Shown in pieces: positions 32,824 to 40,770 of a DNA stretch of 49,151 nucleotides. Origin of the DNA: a virus. The translations under genes and the position numbers were made by a program. The stretch covers positions 1-49,151 of the IMG/VR virus record IMGVR_UViG_3300021368_001595, one strand, 5' to 3'. The notes under the pieces were generated by a model. That model was not told the origin of the DNA and did no database searches. It saw nothing but the letters and a program-made list of their open reading frames with translations. Within the stretch, counting starts at the first letter, position 1. Each line of letters starts with the position of its first letter.

Positions 32824-33902
32824 TTGAATTGTTCTGCAAATGGATCAAATTCGCTTCCGCATTTTTGAGCGCAAACTCCTAATTTTCCTTTAGCAATGCT
32901 TTCTTTGTTCCAACTATCTGATATGCTGTTAATTAATTTTCCATTAACTACTGTTTTAATGTCGTTATCAATTATATTTATACCCTGTTTTCCTCCTGCA
33001 AAATCTATATGATCCCAAATTTGTTCAACACGAGGATCATTATGCCACCATTTATACATTCGTCCAGCTGTCCAACAACATGGCATCAAAAGTCCTTCGG
33101 CAGTGACAAAAATACTACCTTGTTTTGCTACCTTACAAGTTACACTACATTTGTCTAGATAATTGGCCATACTACCGTAAGATTTTTCAATCTCTTTTTG
33201 TTTAAGCAATGCAAGATTTTGATTTTGTTCTTGTGTTGGTTTTTGTAGTTTTTGTGTATCTGACCCTTTGCGATTTACAGCTTGATGTTCATTTTTTGGT
33301 TTAATATCAGTTGTAATAAATCTGCCTGATTTCTTCTTTATAAACTTTTCACATCCCCATTCATTTGCAAGTGCTTCTGCTTGTTCAACTTGATGTTCGT
33401 TGTGCTGAAATATTAAATAATCCCATCGAGCTCTACCTCCGGCATCAATAAATGCTCGCATGTTGCGTTCTACATTGTCCCATAGAACATTCTGCCTGTA
33501 CAAATGATTAGTGTCCCTAAGGCCGTCCACGCTGAAAATAACAGCACCCATCCTGCCAAAAACTTGGGCCAGTTCACGCCACCATGCCTCATCTTTTGCT
33601 CCTGCATTTGTATTCATACTAAGCCACATGTTAGGATTATGTTTTCTAAAATAACGAAAAACTTCAAGTGTATCTCGCGCTATTATAGGGTCTCCTAGGT
33701 TACCACACATATACATTGTTTTTAATTGTTTTATAAAAGAAGGTTTAAATATCTTAACGCAATCTTCGTGAGACAATTCTGCATTTGTAATATGAGGGTT
33801 GTCTGCACCTCCATTCATATTACGATCACACATAGGACATGCGGCTTGACAACGTTGGGTAATTTCTAAATGTACTTCTTTAATATCTTCGTATCTATAC
33901 AT
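32820..33902 (-). CDS. Radical SAM/SPASM protein (13 of 13, first transcribed)
   Basis: A 360-residue protein with CQAACPMC at C18, C22, C25. The GGE motif is replaced by CGNLGDP. HNEHQ is present (LIFQHNEHQ). A Gln/Lys-rich insertion (about 200-245) precedes the SPASM cysteines CSVTC, GLLMPCC and CAQKC. It is the first radical SAM gene transcribed from the minus-strand unit that begins at 39749. The CX3CX2C spacing is intact in all 13 members, so none looks dead at the cluster site. Confidence 0.87.
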   Translation of the reverse strand: MYRYEDIKEVHLEITQRCQAACPMCDRNMNGGADNPHITNAELSHEDCVKIFKPSFIKQLKTMYMCGNLGDPIIARDTLEVFRYFRKHNPNMWLSMNTNAGAKDEAWWRELAQVFGRMGAVIFSVDGLRDTNHLYRQNVLWDNVERNMRAFIDAGGRARWDYLIFQHNEHQVEQAEALANEWGCEKFIKKKSGRFITTDIKPKNEHQAVNRKGSDTQKLQKPTQEQNQNLALLKQKEIEKSYGSMANYLDKCSVTCKVAKQGSIFVTAEGLLMPCCWTAGRMYKWWHNDPRVEQIWDHIDFAGGKQGINIIDNDIKTVVNGKLINSISDSWNKESIAKGKLGVCAQKCGSEFDPFAEQFK

Positions 33903-34602
33903 ATTTCATATCTCTTAGAATTACTGGCCACAATTCCTTCCAAGTTTCTTTAGTAAAATGAGAGCCGTCTATTGTAAAAGTTTTATAATCTTTTTCATTA
34001 TGTTTATCACATACATAATTTCGTAAATCTACCTTTAAAACAAATGACATAGGTTTAGTTAACTTTTTGAAGTAAGGATAATCAAATACATCTTTAAAGC
34101 CGTTTACTGACACCCAATTCACTACATGCCCTTGATTTTTTAAATAACCGTCTATTATCGAGCACTTACATAGTATATCATCAATTTCTAATCTTTCATT
34201 TGAAAAAACTTTAACTTTGCTAAGTGTACGAATTGCATTAGCTCCTCCAATAACTTTCTTTTTTCCGCTCCGTAATTGATCATCTATTGCTAACCAGTTG
34301 CCCATATCCTGAGTTTTGCTATAATAAAAAGAATAATCTTTTACATTAAATTCTTTTTTGACAAAGTCTCCGTAATGATAATTGTCTTCATTTATCCATT
34401 CATGATACCTACCATTGCAAGGTAGTTCGATAAGCCAAGTGTATTTGGATTGTTTATGCCTACTTACAAATTTGGCTATTCTTAAAAAATATGTATCTAT
34501 GCCATATCCGCTCATTGAAATATTATGTTTAAAATATAAATGTGCTTGTGAATTAAATTTAGGGGTAAAATGACTTGTCCCTATAAGTACGTTAGTGTTC
34601 AT
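33895..34602 (-). CDS. Possible SGNH-like protein
   Basis: A 235-residue protein. The opening NVLIGTSHF (about 4-12) is in the place of an SGNH nucleophile block, with Ser in GTSH. The C-terminal DGSHF (D212, H215) fits the Asp-x-x-His block seen in the two other SGNH-like proteins of the window. The centre (about 55-90) has ELPCNGR and Tyr-rich segments. The family call is tentative, because the first block lacks the usual second Gly. The stop overlaps the first radical SAM start by 8 bases, and the start overlaps the upstream stop as ATGA. Confidence 0.5.
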   Translation of the reverse strand: MNTNVLIGTSHFTPKFNSQAHLYFKHNISMSGYGIDTYFLRIAKFVSRHKQSKYTWLIELPCNGRYHEWINEDNYHYGDFVKKEFNVKDYSFYYSKTQDMGNWLAIDDQLRSGKKKVIGGANAIRTLSKVKVFSNERLEIDDILCKCSIIDGYLKNQGHVVNWVSVNGFKDVFDYPYFKKLTKPMSFVLKVDLRNYVCDKHNEKDYKTFTIDGSHFTKETWKELWPVILRDMKYV

Positions 34603-34820
34603 GGTAAAATCAACCTTATATCTTTTCCTGGTCCAGTTTTACTAGGCAAGTCACCGTATTTTTCCACATACCAGTCTATAACAGCAACATACCAGTTTTG
34701 ACTGTTGTGATGTGCTTGTTTGTTAAACTGATATATGTTGTTATTAGTGGCTTGCATAGTGCTTAGAGCTCTAGCACTTTCTTGCTGTAACTGTCTTAGT
34801 GATAATTTACTTGAGTCCAA
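34599..34820 (-). CDS. Small hypothetical protein
   Basis: A 73-residue protein with a Gln/Ser-rich helical N terminus, an Asn/His/Gln-rich middle, and a WYVAVIDWYVEKYG segment (about 43-56). Its frame begins with TTG 34820, which overlaps the large upstream gene; ATG at 34757 would give a 52-residue protein retaining the Trp/Tyr segment. It lies between the fusion glycosyltransferase and an SGNH-like gene. No Cys and no leader-core pattern are present, so it does not look like a peptide substrate for the radical SAM enzymes. No function can be given. Confidence 0.5.
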   Translation of the reverse strand: MDSSKLSLRQLQQESARALSTMQATNNNIYQFNKQAHHNSQNWYVAVIDWYVEKYGDLPSKTGPGKDIRLILP

Positions 34821-37428
34821 TTCTCATATACCTCGTATATTTTTCTAAAGGCAATTCACCTGCAAATTTAACTTCGCTTAATGGTGCCATTTGTTCAAAA
34901 TGCGAACTATCTTTGACACAATTTACATGTTCTGGCAAATCAAAATAATCATTACTTTGCAAAATTACTAATTTACCTTGTGGAATTTTTGCATACCACT
35001 CTTCAAAGTTTTCTATATGTTCGCAACTTGTGTTTATAATAGTATCCGGAACATCCTTTAATTCTTCTATTTGCCCGTTATTTTTTACTGTTTCATACAC
35101 ATGACGTTTATAATCAATATCTAATATATCTTTTGTTTGTGCTTTAAATTTCCAATTATCAAGCACTAGATCTTTATTAAATATTTCTGCAATCTTCCAT
35201 ACATCAGGATCAATATCAAAACTTCTAATTTTATCAAACTGAATATTGCGTTCTTGGAATAGTTGCACAATGGTTGAATACCAACCTGCACAGATATATA
35301 CAGTGCCCAAATGCCAGCCTGTTATGTTATCTGCAAGCCATAATTTACTTTTTATCTGTCCTCTACTAAAACTATCCTTGTCGAAATCAATATTTTCTTG
35401 TGTAATAGTTTTCAACGCTTTAACATAAGGGCTTCCTGTGTATTCTTCTAATACTTTGTACAATGAATAGATATCATTTTCTAATATCTTGAATACATTT
35501 TCTATATTAGGACACAATCTTCTTAGACTGTACAAGTTTTTTTCTAAAACAGCTTTGCGTAAATCATCATCGCAGTTGACAAGTCTAAAAATGCTGTGTA
35601 TATTTTTTTCAACAACTGCTTTGCGTAGTTCTTCATTAGGATCTAACTTAAATACACTACTAGGATCTCTGTCATTATAAAATCTGCGAACATGTTCTAT
35701 CTTTCCTTGATATAGTAATTCGAATCTATCAAGTAAATCTACAATTTCGTTATCAAGTGTAACTTGTGTTTCTTCTATAGGAACTAGTTCAGATGGCTTT
35801 AATGTTTTATTTTCATTAAATTGTTCTTTCAACCAATCAAAGTCGTTAATTAGCCGAAGATCAGACCCCCTAGAAAGGCCAAACTCCATACCAGCCCTAG
35901 CACCTCTAATGGCATGTTCACCAAACTTTCTATCGTGTCCCACGGTTGTCCAAGTTTCGAGTCTTTCATTTGTTTCTCCTGTTTTTTGTCTATCAATTAC
36001 TTTACTACTTAATTTTGCACATTCTCTAAACGCACTTCTCCAAGTGCTGAATGGATCAGTATTAAATGCAGTAACATTACTTACAACCTTTATCGGTTTG
36101 AAATGCCTGCTAATACTTGTTGTCATGTCTGGCTTTGTAGTGTCCATATTTAAAGTTAGTGTCCGAGGGAACAATTTTACTCCGCCATATCCGTATTCTA
36201 AATCATTTACAGGATTTTTACTGCGCCAAACTTTTACATAATCCTTTTCATCATCTGGAGATATGTAATCAAAATTAAAATCATCTACAATTTTAGCGTC
36301 ACCGTCAACTATCCATATCATTTCTGTTGTACATAACTTAGCGGCTTCTATATGAGCTTGATGTATGCCCTTTACCCCATGAACACGTTTTGCTCTTGGA
36401 AATCTACTTTTTAGATCATTGTAATTTTGTTCAGCTTCTAATTCGTCATAGGTGATCATTACAATATCATACAATTCTTTTTCTTGAAAATTTTCTAACA
36501 AGAAATCTTGTCCGGTACGCACAGGCGGTGTATACATACTTTTAAAGAATTTGCTTTGTTCTTGCTCGTAAGGATCTATAGGAATATCAAGTTCTAGTTG
36601 TTCTTTGAGTGTGATTCCTAGTGCTTGAATTGCTTCTAGTAACATTTCTTTAGGATCCGTACCTGCAAGTAGATTCATTTTATTCTTCCAGAGCTCATTC
36701 AAATATTCAAAATCTCTTACATTTACAAAATCCCAATCTGTACAATTTGTCAGATAGCAACCTTCTCTTGCTCCATAAATTGCCCATAATCCGTTTTCAG
36801 TGTCAGCACCCACAGTTTGCCAGATTTTTAATCTTTCTAAATTTTTCTTATGCACAGTTTTTTCAAATTTAGCAGTTCCGGAAATTTTTTCACCTTCGTA
36901 TAAACTCATTTTTACACCTTCACGAAAACATGCTCTCCAGGACTGCCAAGGTGTGGCATTGTTATAGACGTAACTATAGACTTTGTTAATTTGCAAGTAT
37001 TCTAAGTCCCAGCAAAAGTCTACCTGTGCTTGAGGGTTGTCAGGATCGGCATTTTCATGTGTTTTCATATCTAAAACAACTTGTTTAGGCCAGCATTTGA
37101 TGCCTCCATTGCCATACGTCAATCCATTTACGATGTTATATCCACTCCAGCTGATCACACACTTATCTAGATCAACATCATCTTTGAAGACTAATTCTTC
37201 TTCTACAAACTTAGCGTCTATTATGTTATCTCCATCTATTGTAATAAAACGTTGAGTTTCACTTAGTTCAGCACAAGCCTTGTGTGCGGCATCTGATCCT
37301 TCAACGCCGTGTATGCGTTTTGCCCAAGGAACTTTTGTGAGGAGATCAGCATAATTTTTTTCAGCATTAGGTTCATCATATGACAAATATATGATATCAT
37401 AATCTCGTACTTTGATAATTTGGCCCAT
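34807..37428 (-). CDS. Tandem glycosyltransferase-like domains fused to a methyltransferase-like domain
   Basis: An 873-residue protein with AGGAG before the ATG. Two homologous domains are visible. Each has YDE..AE.NY.DL......AKR.HGV.G, then a DGD metal/nucleotide motif (about 65-67 in the first; IWIVDGDA near residue 380 in the second), then YG.GG.K..P. They look like retaining or inverting glycosyltransferase cores. The C-terminal part (about 690-870) has GTVYICAGWYST, FDIDPD and INTSCEH segments like a class I methyltransferase. The product is probably a glycan-modifying enzyme, acting on virion or host surface. Between domains lies a helical stretch with repeated RKAVxEKNxxSxxRL (about 600-660). 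Confidence 0.75.
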   Translation of the reverse strand: MGQIIKVRDYDIIYLSYDEPNAEKNYADLLTKVPWAKRIHGVEGSDAAHKACAELSETQRFITIDGDNIIDAKFVEEELVFKDDVDLDKCVISWSGYNIVNGLTYGNGGIKCWPKQVVLDMKTHENADPDNPQAQVDFCWDLEYLQINKVYSYVYNNATPWQSWRACFREGVKMSLYEGEKISGTAKFEKTVHKKNLERLKIWQTVGADTENGLWAIYGAREGCYLTNCTDWDFVNVRDFEYLNELWKNKMNLLAGTDPKEMLLEAIQALGITLKEQLELDIPIDPYEQEQSKFFKSMYTPPVRTGQDFLLENFQEKELYDIVMITYDELEAEQNYNDLKSRFPRAKRVHGVKGIHQAHIEAAKLCTTEMIWIVDGDAKIVDDFNFDYISPDDEKDYVKVWRSKNPVNDLEYGYGGVKLFPRTLTLNMDTTKPDMTTSISRHFKPIKVVSNVTAFNTDPFSTWRSAFRECAKLSSKVIDRQKTGETNERLETWTTVGHDRKFGEHAIRGARAGMEFGLSRGSDLRLINDFDWLKEQFNENKTLKPSELVPIEETQVTLDNEIVDLLDRFELLYQGKIEHVRRFYNDRDPSSVFKLDPNEELRKAVVEKNIHSIFRLVNCDDDLRKAVLEKNLYSLRRLCPNIENVFKILENDIYSLYKVLEEYTGSPYVKALKTITQENIDFDKDSFSRGQIKSKLWLADNITGWHLGTVYICAGWYSTIVQLFQERNIQFDKIRSFDIDPDVWKIAEIFNKDLVLDNWKFKAQTKDILDIDYKRHVYETVKNNGQIEELKDVPDTIINTSCEHIENFEEWYAKIPQGKLVILQSNDYFDLPEHVNCVKDSSHFEQMAPLSEVKFAGELPLEKYTRYMRIGLK

Positions 37429-37430
37429 AA

Positions 37431-37931
37431 CTACTCCTGTATATGTATGTATTCTTCTAAGCTAGATCTGCAAGTTAACCTGACAGGTGTGCTTTTTGTA
37501 TTTTTTGGGATAAACAGATCTTTATCTAAACAATCTTTTACTGGAATTGCAATTGTTTCGTGCAGTATATTATGGTTTCCTTTATCTACAACGTGTATCA
37601 ATTTTGTATAGTTTTCCATTGACTTCAGAGTTAGCTTTGTAGTCGCATCTAGATTATGACTAATTTTCCAGCAATGTTTTTGCTGTGTTATCTGTATAGA
37701 GTTGGGTTTTTTAGTGTTTGCTAAAAATATTTTGCTTGATTCTTCCTGATCAGGTTGAGCTTGTTTTTTTATTAGCTGGTTTTCTACAACAATAAAATCA
37801 TGAAAATTTAAATTGCCTTCATTTAGGTCAGTAAAAATTTCATAAGATATTTCTATGTAGTTACCAACGTCATCGTTGCTGTTACTTACAGTTAATATAG
37901 TGCCTACTTCATCATAATAAAGGTAATACAT
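37431..37931 (-). CDS. Conserved hypothetical phage protein
   Basis: A 166-residue protein with no motif I can name. The first 55 residues are Tyr/Asp/Glu-rich (MYYLYYDEVG), then a polar stretch with Gln/Lys runs, then beta-strand-like segments and a Thr/Arg-rich end. It overlaps the upstream glycosyltransferase gene by 20 bases and is followed after two bases by the large fusion gene. The location suggests a part in the same glycosylation step, but this is context only. Confidence 0.6.
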   Translation of the reverse strand: MYYLYYDEVGTILTVSNSNDDVGNYIEISYEIFTDLNEGNLNFHDFIVVENQLIKKQAQPDQEESSKIFLANTKKPNSIQITQQKHCWKISHNLDATTKLTLKSMENYTKLIHVVDKGNHNILHETIAIPVKDCLDKDLFIPKNTKSTPVRLTCRSSLEEYIHIQE

Positions 37932-38649
37932 CAGTAAATTCCTCCTCTACATAATGAAATAACCCTTTTTGCAGGAAATTGCCTATGTATAAATTTTTAT
38001 TATAACTAAAACTAAGTTTATTGGTCCATTTTTCTGGTATATATTGCCAATCTTGAATAGCGGGTTTCATATGAACAAACTCAAAATTGTTATCATTTGT
38101 TAAACCTAATATTTTGCAGGCGATTGCCGCCGCTACATCAATACTGAACCATTTTTGTTTTTTATTAGGAGTATACATATCCCAAAAATATTGCCAGTTT
38201 TTACAAATCGTTTCAAATAATTCAAAAAATTGTTTGGATTTGTCAGTTTTTGTAAAATAATAACAAGCAGAGTAAACATTGGGCAAATTATTTGCCTGAA
38301 ATGCTTTTCTATAATAATTATTTGTTACTAATGTGTTTCTATATGTTTTTACTTTAGTAGTGAAACTAATATCTTCTGCACAATTAAAAAATTTATCAAT
38401 GTTTGATACACATAACATATCAGCGTCTAAAACAATTGTTTGATCAAACGGAGATAATTCAAATGCTTTGTATCTATTTTCAATTTTCCATTGCGAATCT
38501 TTTGCCAAGTCTTGATCAAAATCGCTTAATATAACAACTTCTTTGTTTTGGCAATTTTTTTCTATTGATTTTTTCAACAGTTCTGCTTGTTTTACGTAAT
38601 CTGTTGTACTGTTGTTTTGAGCAAATATTACAAATCCTTTAGACATCAT
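37912..38649 (-). CDS. GT8-like glycosyltransferase
   Basis: A 245-residue protein. A DxD motif (D75, D77; TIVLDADML) follows FELSPFDQ, as in glycosyltransferases of the GT-A fold such as GT8. The N terminus FVIFAQNN matches LLFAYNN in the neighbour at 38639-39424, and the SPFDxTIVxDxD motif is shared, so the two are paralogues. ATG 38649 follows TTG 38652; ATG 38646 is an alternative. The expected donor is a nucleotide sugar. The acceptor is unknown; virion proteins, lipids or LPS are all possible. Overlaps the upstream stop by 11 bases. Confidence 0.75.
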   Translation of the reverse strand: MMSKGFVIFAQNNSTTDYVKQAELLKKSIEKNCQNKEVVILSDFDQDLAKDSQWKIENRYKAFELSPFDQTIVLDADMLCVSNIDKFFNCAEDISFTTKVKTYRNTLVTNNYYRKAFQANNLPNVYSACYYFTKTDKSKQFFELFETICKNWQYFWDMYTPNKKQKWFSIDVAAAIACKILGLTNDNNFEFVHMKPAIQDWQYIPEKWTNKLSFSYNKNLYIGNFLQKGLFHYVEEEFTDVLPLL

Positions 38650-39424
38650 CAATTATCCTATCTAAACTATATTTGTTCATTACATGTACATTACTATTTT
38701 GAAATTTACATAATGTGTTGTTTTCCAGTAAAAATTTTAATTTATTATCATTGTTTTCTAATAAAGTATCTCTATCTAATGTATAAAAAATTGTAGTAGG
38801 TAATTCGCTTACTACACTATCTGAAAAATTACACATAGTATGAATAGCTATACTAAAAGCAAAATCATTTCTATAATTCTTATCTACTATATCATAATTA
38901 AATCTATAAAACTGCCAATTTTCTTTTATGTGTTTTACTAAATCAAAAAAAATCTTTGTTAAATTTGTTTTCTTAAAATAAAATACAGTGGCCCAATACA
39001 TATCAAGGCTTGTGTCACTTATTTTATACATTGGTGTTCTTGTAGATAATGCGTCTACATGATTTTTACTAATTTGTAAATCTTGCAAATCAAAACTTTT
39101 TAACAAATCGTTGTTTCCTAGTATTACATCTGTATCCATTACAATAGTTTTGTCAAAAGGAGACAGATCATAACAATCTGATCTGCTTGCGTTATTCCAA
39201 TTCAAACGTTTTGTACGATAAGGTCCATCGTAAAATGTTTTGCTTTGTTGTATATTCTGATTATCTCGTATTACAATATCAATAAAATTATTGTCTACAT
39301 CTTGATTTGTAACCAATGCTACCGGCAGGTCAAGATGTTTTTTAATATGTTCAGCACAATAAATTGCTTGTTTTACATAATCTATTTCGTTGTTGTAGGC
39401 AAAAAGTAAAATACCTTTATCCAT
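38639..39424 (-). CDS. GT8-like glycosyltransferase
   Basis: A 261-residue protein from ATG 39424 (preceded by TTG 39427). DxD is D97/D99 in TIVMDTDVI after YDLSPFDK. It is a paralogue of the next gene, sharing N-terminal YNN/QNN, SPFDxTIV and a CxxFxKT-type region later (FYFKKTNLTK versus YYFTKTDKSK). Metal-dependent transfer from a nucleotide sugar is expected. It is the second gene of the sigma70-driven unit, coupled to the upstream gene by an 8-base overlap. Confidence 0.75.
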   Translation of the reverse strand: MDKGILLFAYNNEIDYVKQAIYCAEHIKKHLDLPVALVTNQDVDNNFIDIVIRDNQNIQQSKTFYDGPYRTKRLNWNNASRSDCYDLSPFDKTIVMDTDVILGNNDLLKSFDLQDLQISKNHVDALSTRTPMYKISDTSLDMYWATVFYFKKTNLTKIFFDLVKHIKENWQFYRFNYDIVDKNYRNDFAFSIAIHTMCNFSDSVVSELPTTIFYTLDRDTLLENNDNKLKFLLENNTLCKFQNSNVHVMNKYSLDRIIDDV

Positions 39425-39749
39425 CAATTAATCCTGATACATCTTTCTTAGATGACAATTCTTTCAATTGTTTGTGGTAGTTTACAACAGCATTATCGTA
39501 TTGAGATTGAATAGTCTGATAAAAAGATTTTGTATCTTCTATTTCAATAGGCACATTGTTATCATCTATAATTACATCTGAATTACCTATATATGCATAA
39601 ATGATCAAACTTCTATCTATAGTAAATTTGCCGCCGTTGAAATAGATTACACAAGCATCTAAGAATTGTGTTTTTAAGATTTGTTTTTGATTGTTGTATG
39701 TTTCTAGATATTTAGAAAATTCAAGTGCTTTTTCAAGTCTTTCATCCAT
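39417..39749 (-). CDS. Conserved small phage protein
   Basis: A 110-residue protein. The N-terminal MDERLEKALEFSKYLET...NQK.ILK..F and the YFNGGKFT core look like a small conserved family of marine T4-like phages as I recall it. The end is a helical region with KQLKELSSKK. No catalytic motif is seen. It is first gene of the minus-strand unit behind an exact sigma70 promoter, with a GAGG ribosome-binding site about 9 bases before the ATG. It is thus in the early/host-driven class by promoter, though it borders the late virion genes. Confidence 0.75.
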   Translation of the reverse strand: MDERLEKALEFSKYLETYNNQKQILKTQFLDACVIYFNGGKFTIDRSLIIYAYIGNSDVIIDDNNVPIEIEDTKSFYQTIQSQYDNAVVNYHKQLKELSSKKDVSGLIDG

Positions 39750-39773
39750 ATGAATACCTCATTTATAGAGTTA

Positions 39774-39802
39774 ATTATACTATAAAATCAACTAATTGTC
39801 AA
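39774..39802 (-). promoter_or_regulatory. Exact sigma70 consensus promoter
   Basis: On the minus strand TTGACA (39802-39797), 17 bases, then TATAAT (39779-39774) match the consensus at all 12 positions. It begins three bases after the TAA stop of the virion gene at 39806. The predicted start near 39767 leaves an 18-base leader containing GAGG before the ATG at 39749. It would drive the glycosyltransferase and radical SAM genes downstream. Confidence 0.85.
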
Positions 39803-39805
39803 GAA

Positions 39806-40738
39806 TTAAAAGGTATTTTCTGAACCTAATGCCACAGACGGTGCAGGAACTTGTACATTTGTACCTGTTGCTCTACGATAATACAGCGTGGTTGTTAGCG
39901 TACCTTTGACAGGTTCGTCTACTAACGGTCCAAATGGTGCTGGTGGTGACGGATCAGGTCTATCACCTTCATCGTCATCTCTAAAAACTATTCTTGTTCT
40001 GATACCATTTGCAATATAACGTATAAAAATTTGATAATCGTTTTCTGAGTAAGGAGTTGCTCCTCCTCTTTGATAAATTTTTACTTCAGTGCCGTTTGTG
40101 TTTAGATCATACATTCCTGTATTTGTTATAGTGCCTCCGGAACCGCCGCCATCAGCAAAAGCACTGGTATAGTTAACAACAACATTAGGTGCATTGTCTA
40201 TCATGTTTTTCCAATCAAGAGTTTTTGCTTCACTTCCAGTGTATGATAAAGACGTCACAACTTTTATAGATCCGCCTGCATTCCAAAACGACTTGAAATC
40301 ATTTGTGCTTGCCCATGTTAATTGTATATCGTGTATCTGTACTCCGTTCCAATTAGTTTTTGTTTTATTAGATGCAGTTGATAATGTACTTTGGTCAGTA
40401 GCCAAAAGAAATCTATTTGTTGTTACTGTGCTAAGTGCAGATTCATATTCATCATGAATTACTTTTGTTATTCCTGTATCAGCATCTGTTAATGTTAGAG
40501 CAACTGCATTACTACCACCAGCTTGGTGTGCTGATGCTTTTCTAATATCGGTTCTTAGAGCATTCCATTGGGTTGATGTAATAGTATCTCCAACCGAAAC
40601 ACTTGGTGCAGATATTGTTTGATTATAACCTGTTGAAGAATCTCCAGAACCTGCAGGTGTACCCATTATAGTGTTTATTCCACTACGTAGTGCAGTATAT
40701 TCGTTTTCCCCTATGGTTTGTCCTACATTGACTGGCAT
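39806..40738 (-). CDS. Virion structural protein, likely tail/fibre
   Basis: A 310-residue protein with AAAGGAG and an exact TATAAATA late promoter. Two similar N-terminal segments are visible, VGQTIGENEYTALRSGINTI and VGDTITSTQWNALRTDIRKA (about 4-65), an internal duplication. The remainder is Gly/Ser/Thr-rich with beta-strand patterns, a Gly-rich loop (GGGSGG) and a proline-rich stretch (DPSPPAPFGP, about 265-275). The pattern fits a tail-associated or baseplate-linked protein of marine T4-like phages. No enzymatic motif is seen. It has its own promoter and ends just before the sigma70 promoter. Confidence 0.7.
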   Translation of the reverse strand: MPVNVGQTIGENEYTALRSGINTIMGTPAGSGDSSTGYNQTISAPSVSVGDTITSTQWNALRTDIRKASAHQAGGSNAVALTLTDADTGITKVIHDEYESALSTVTTNRFLLATDQSTLSTASNKTKTNWNGVQIHDIQLTWASTNDFKSFWNAGGSIKVVTSLSYTGSEAKTLDWKNMIDNAPNVVVNYTSAFADGGGSGGTITNTGMYDLNTNGTEVKIYQRGGATPYSENDYQIFIRYIANGIRTRIVFRDDDEGDRPDPSPPAPFGPLVDEPVKGTLTTTLYYRRATGTNVQVPAPSVALGSENTF

Positions 40739-40762
40739 ACTATCTCCTTTTAACTACGCAGT

Positions 40763-40770
40763 TATTTATA
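40763..40770 (-). promoter_or_regulatory. T4-type late promoter (TATAAATA)
   Basis: On the minus strand TATAAATA is an exact match to the T4 late element. It lies 24 to 32 bases upstream of ATG 40738 and overlaps the end of the upstream tail gene. AAAGGAG is between it and the ATG. The best single-strand match to the late element in the window. Confidence 0.75.

Noticed and set aside
34599-34820. Small gene as a peptide substrate for the radical SAM array
   Set aside because: It has no Cys, no leader-core layout and no repeated core motif.
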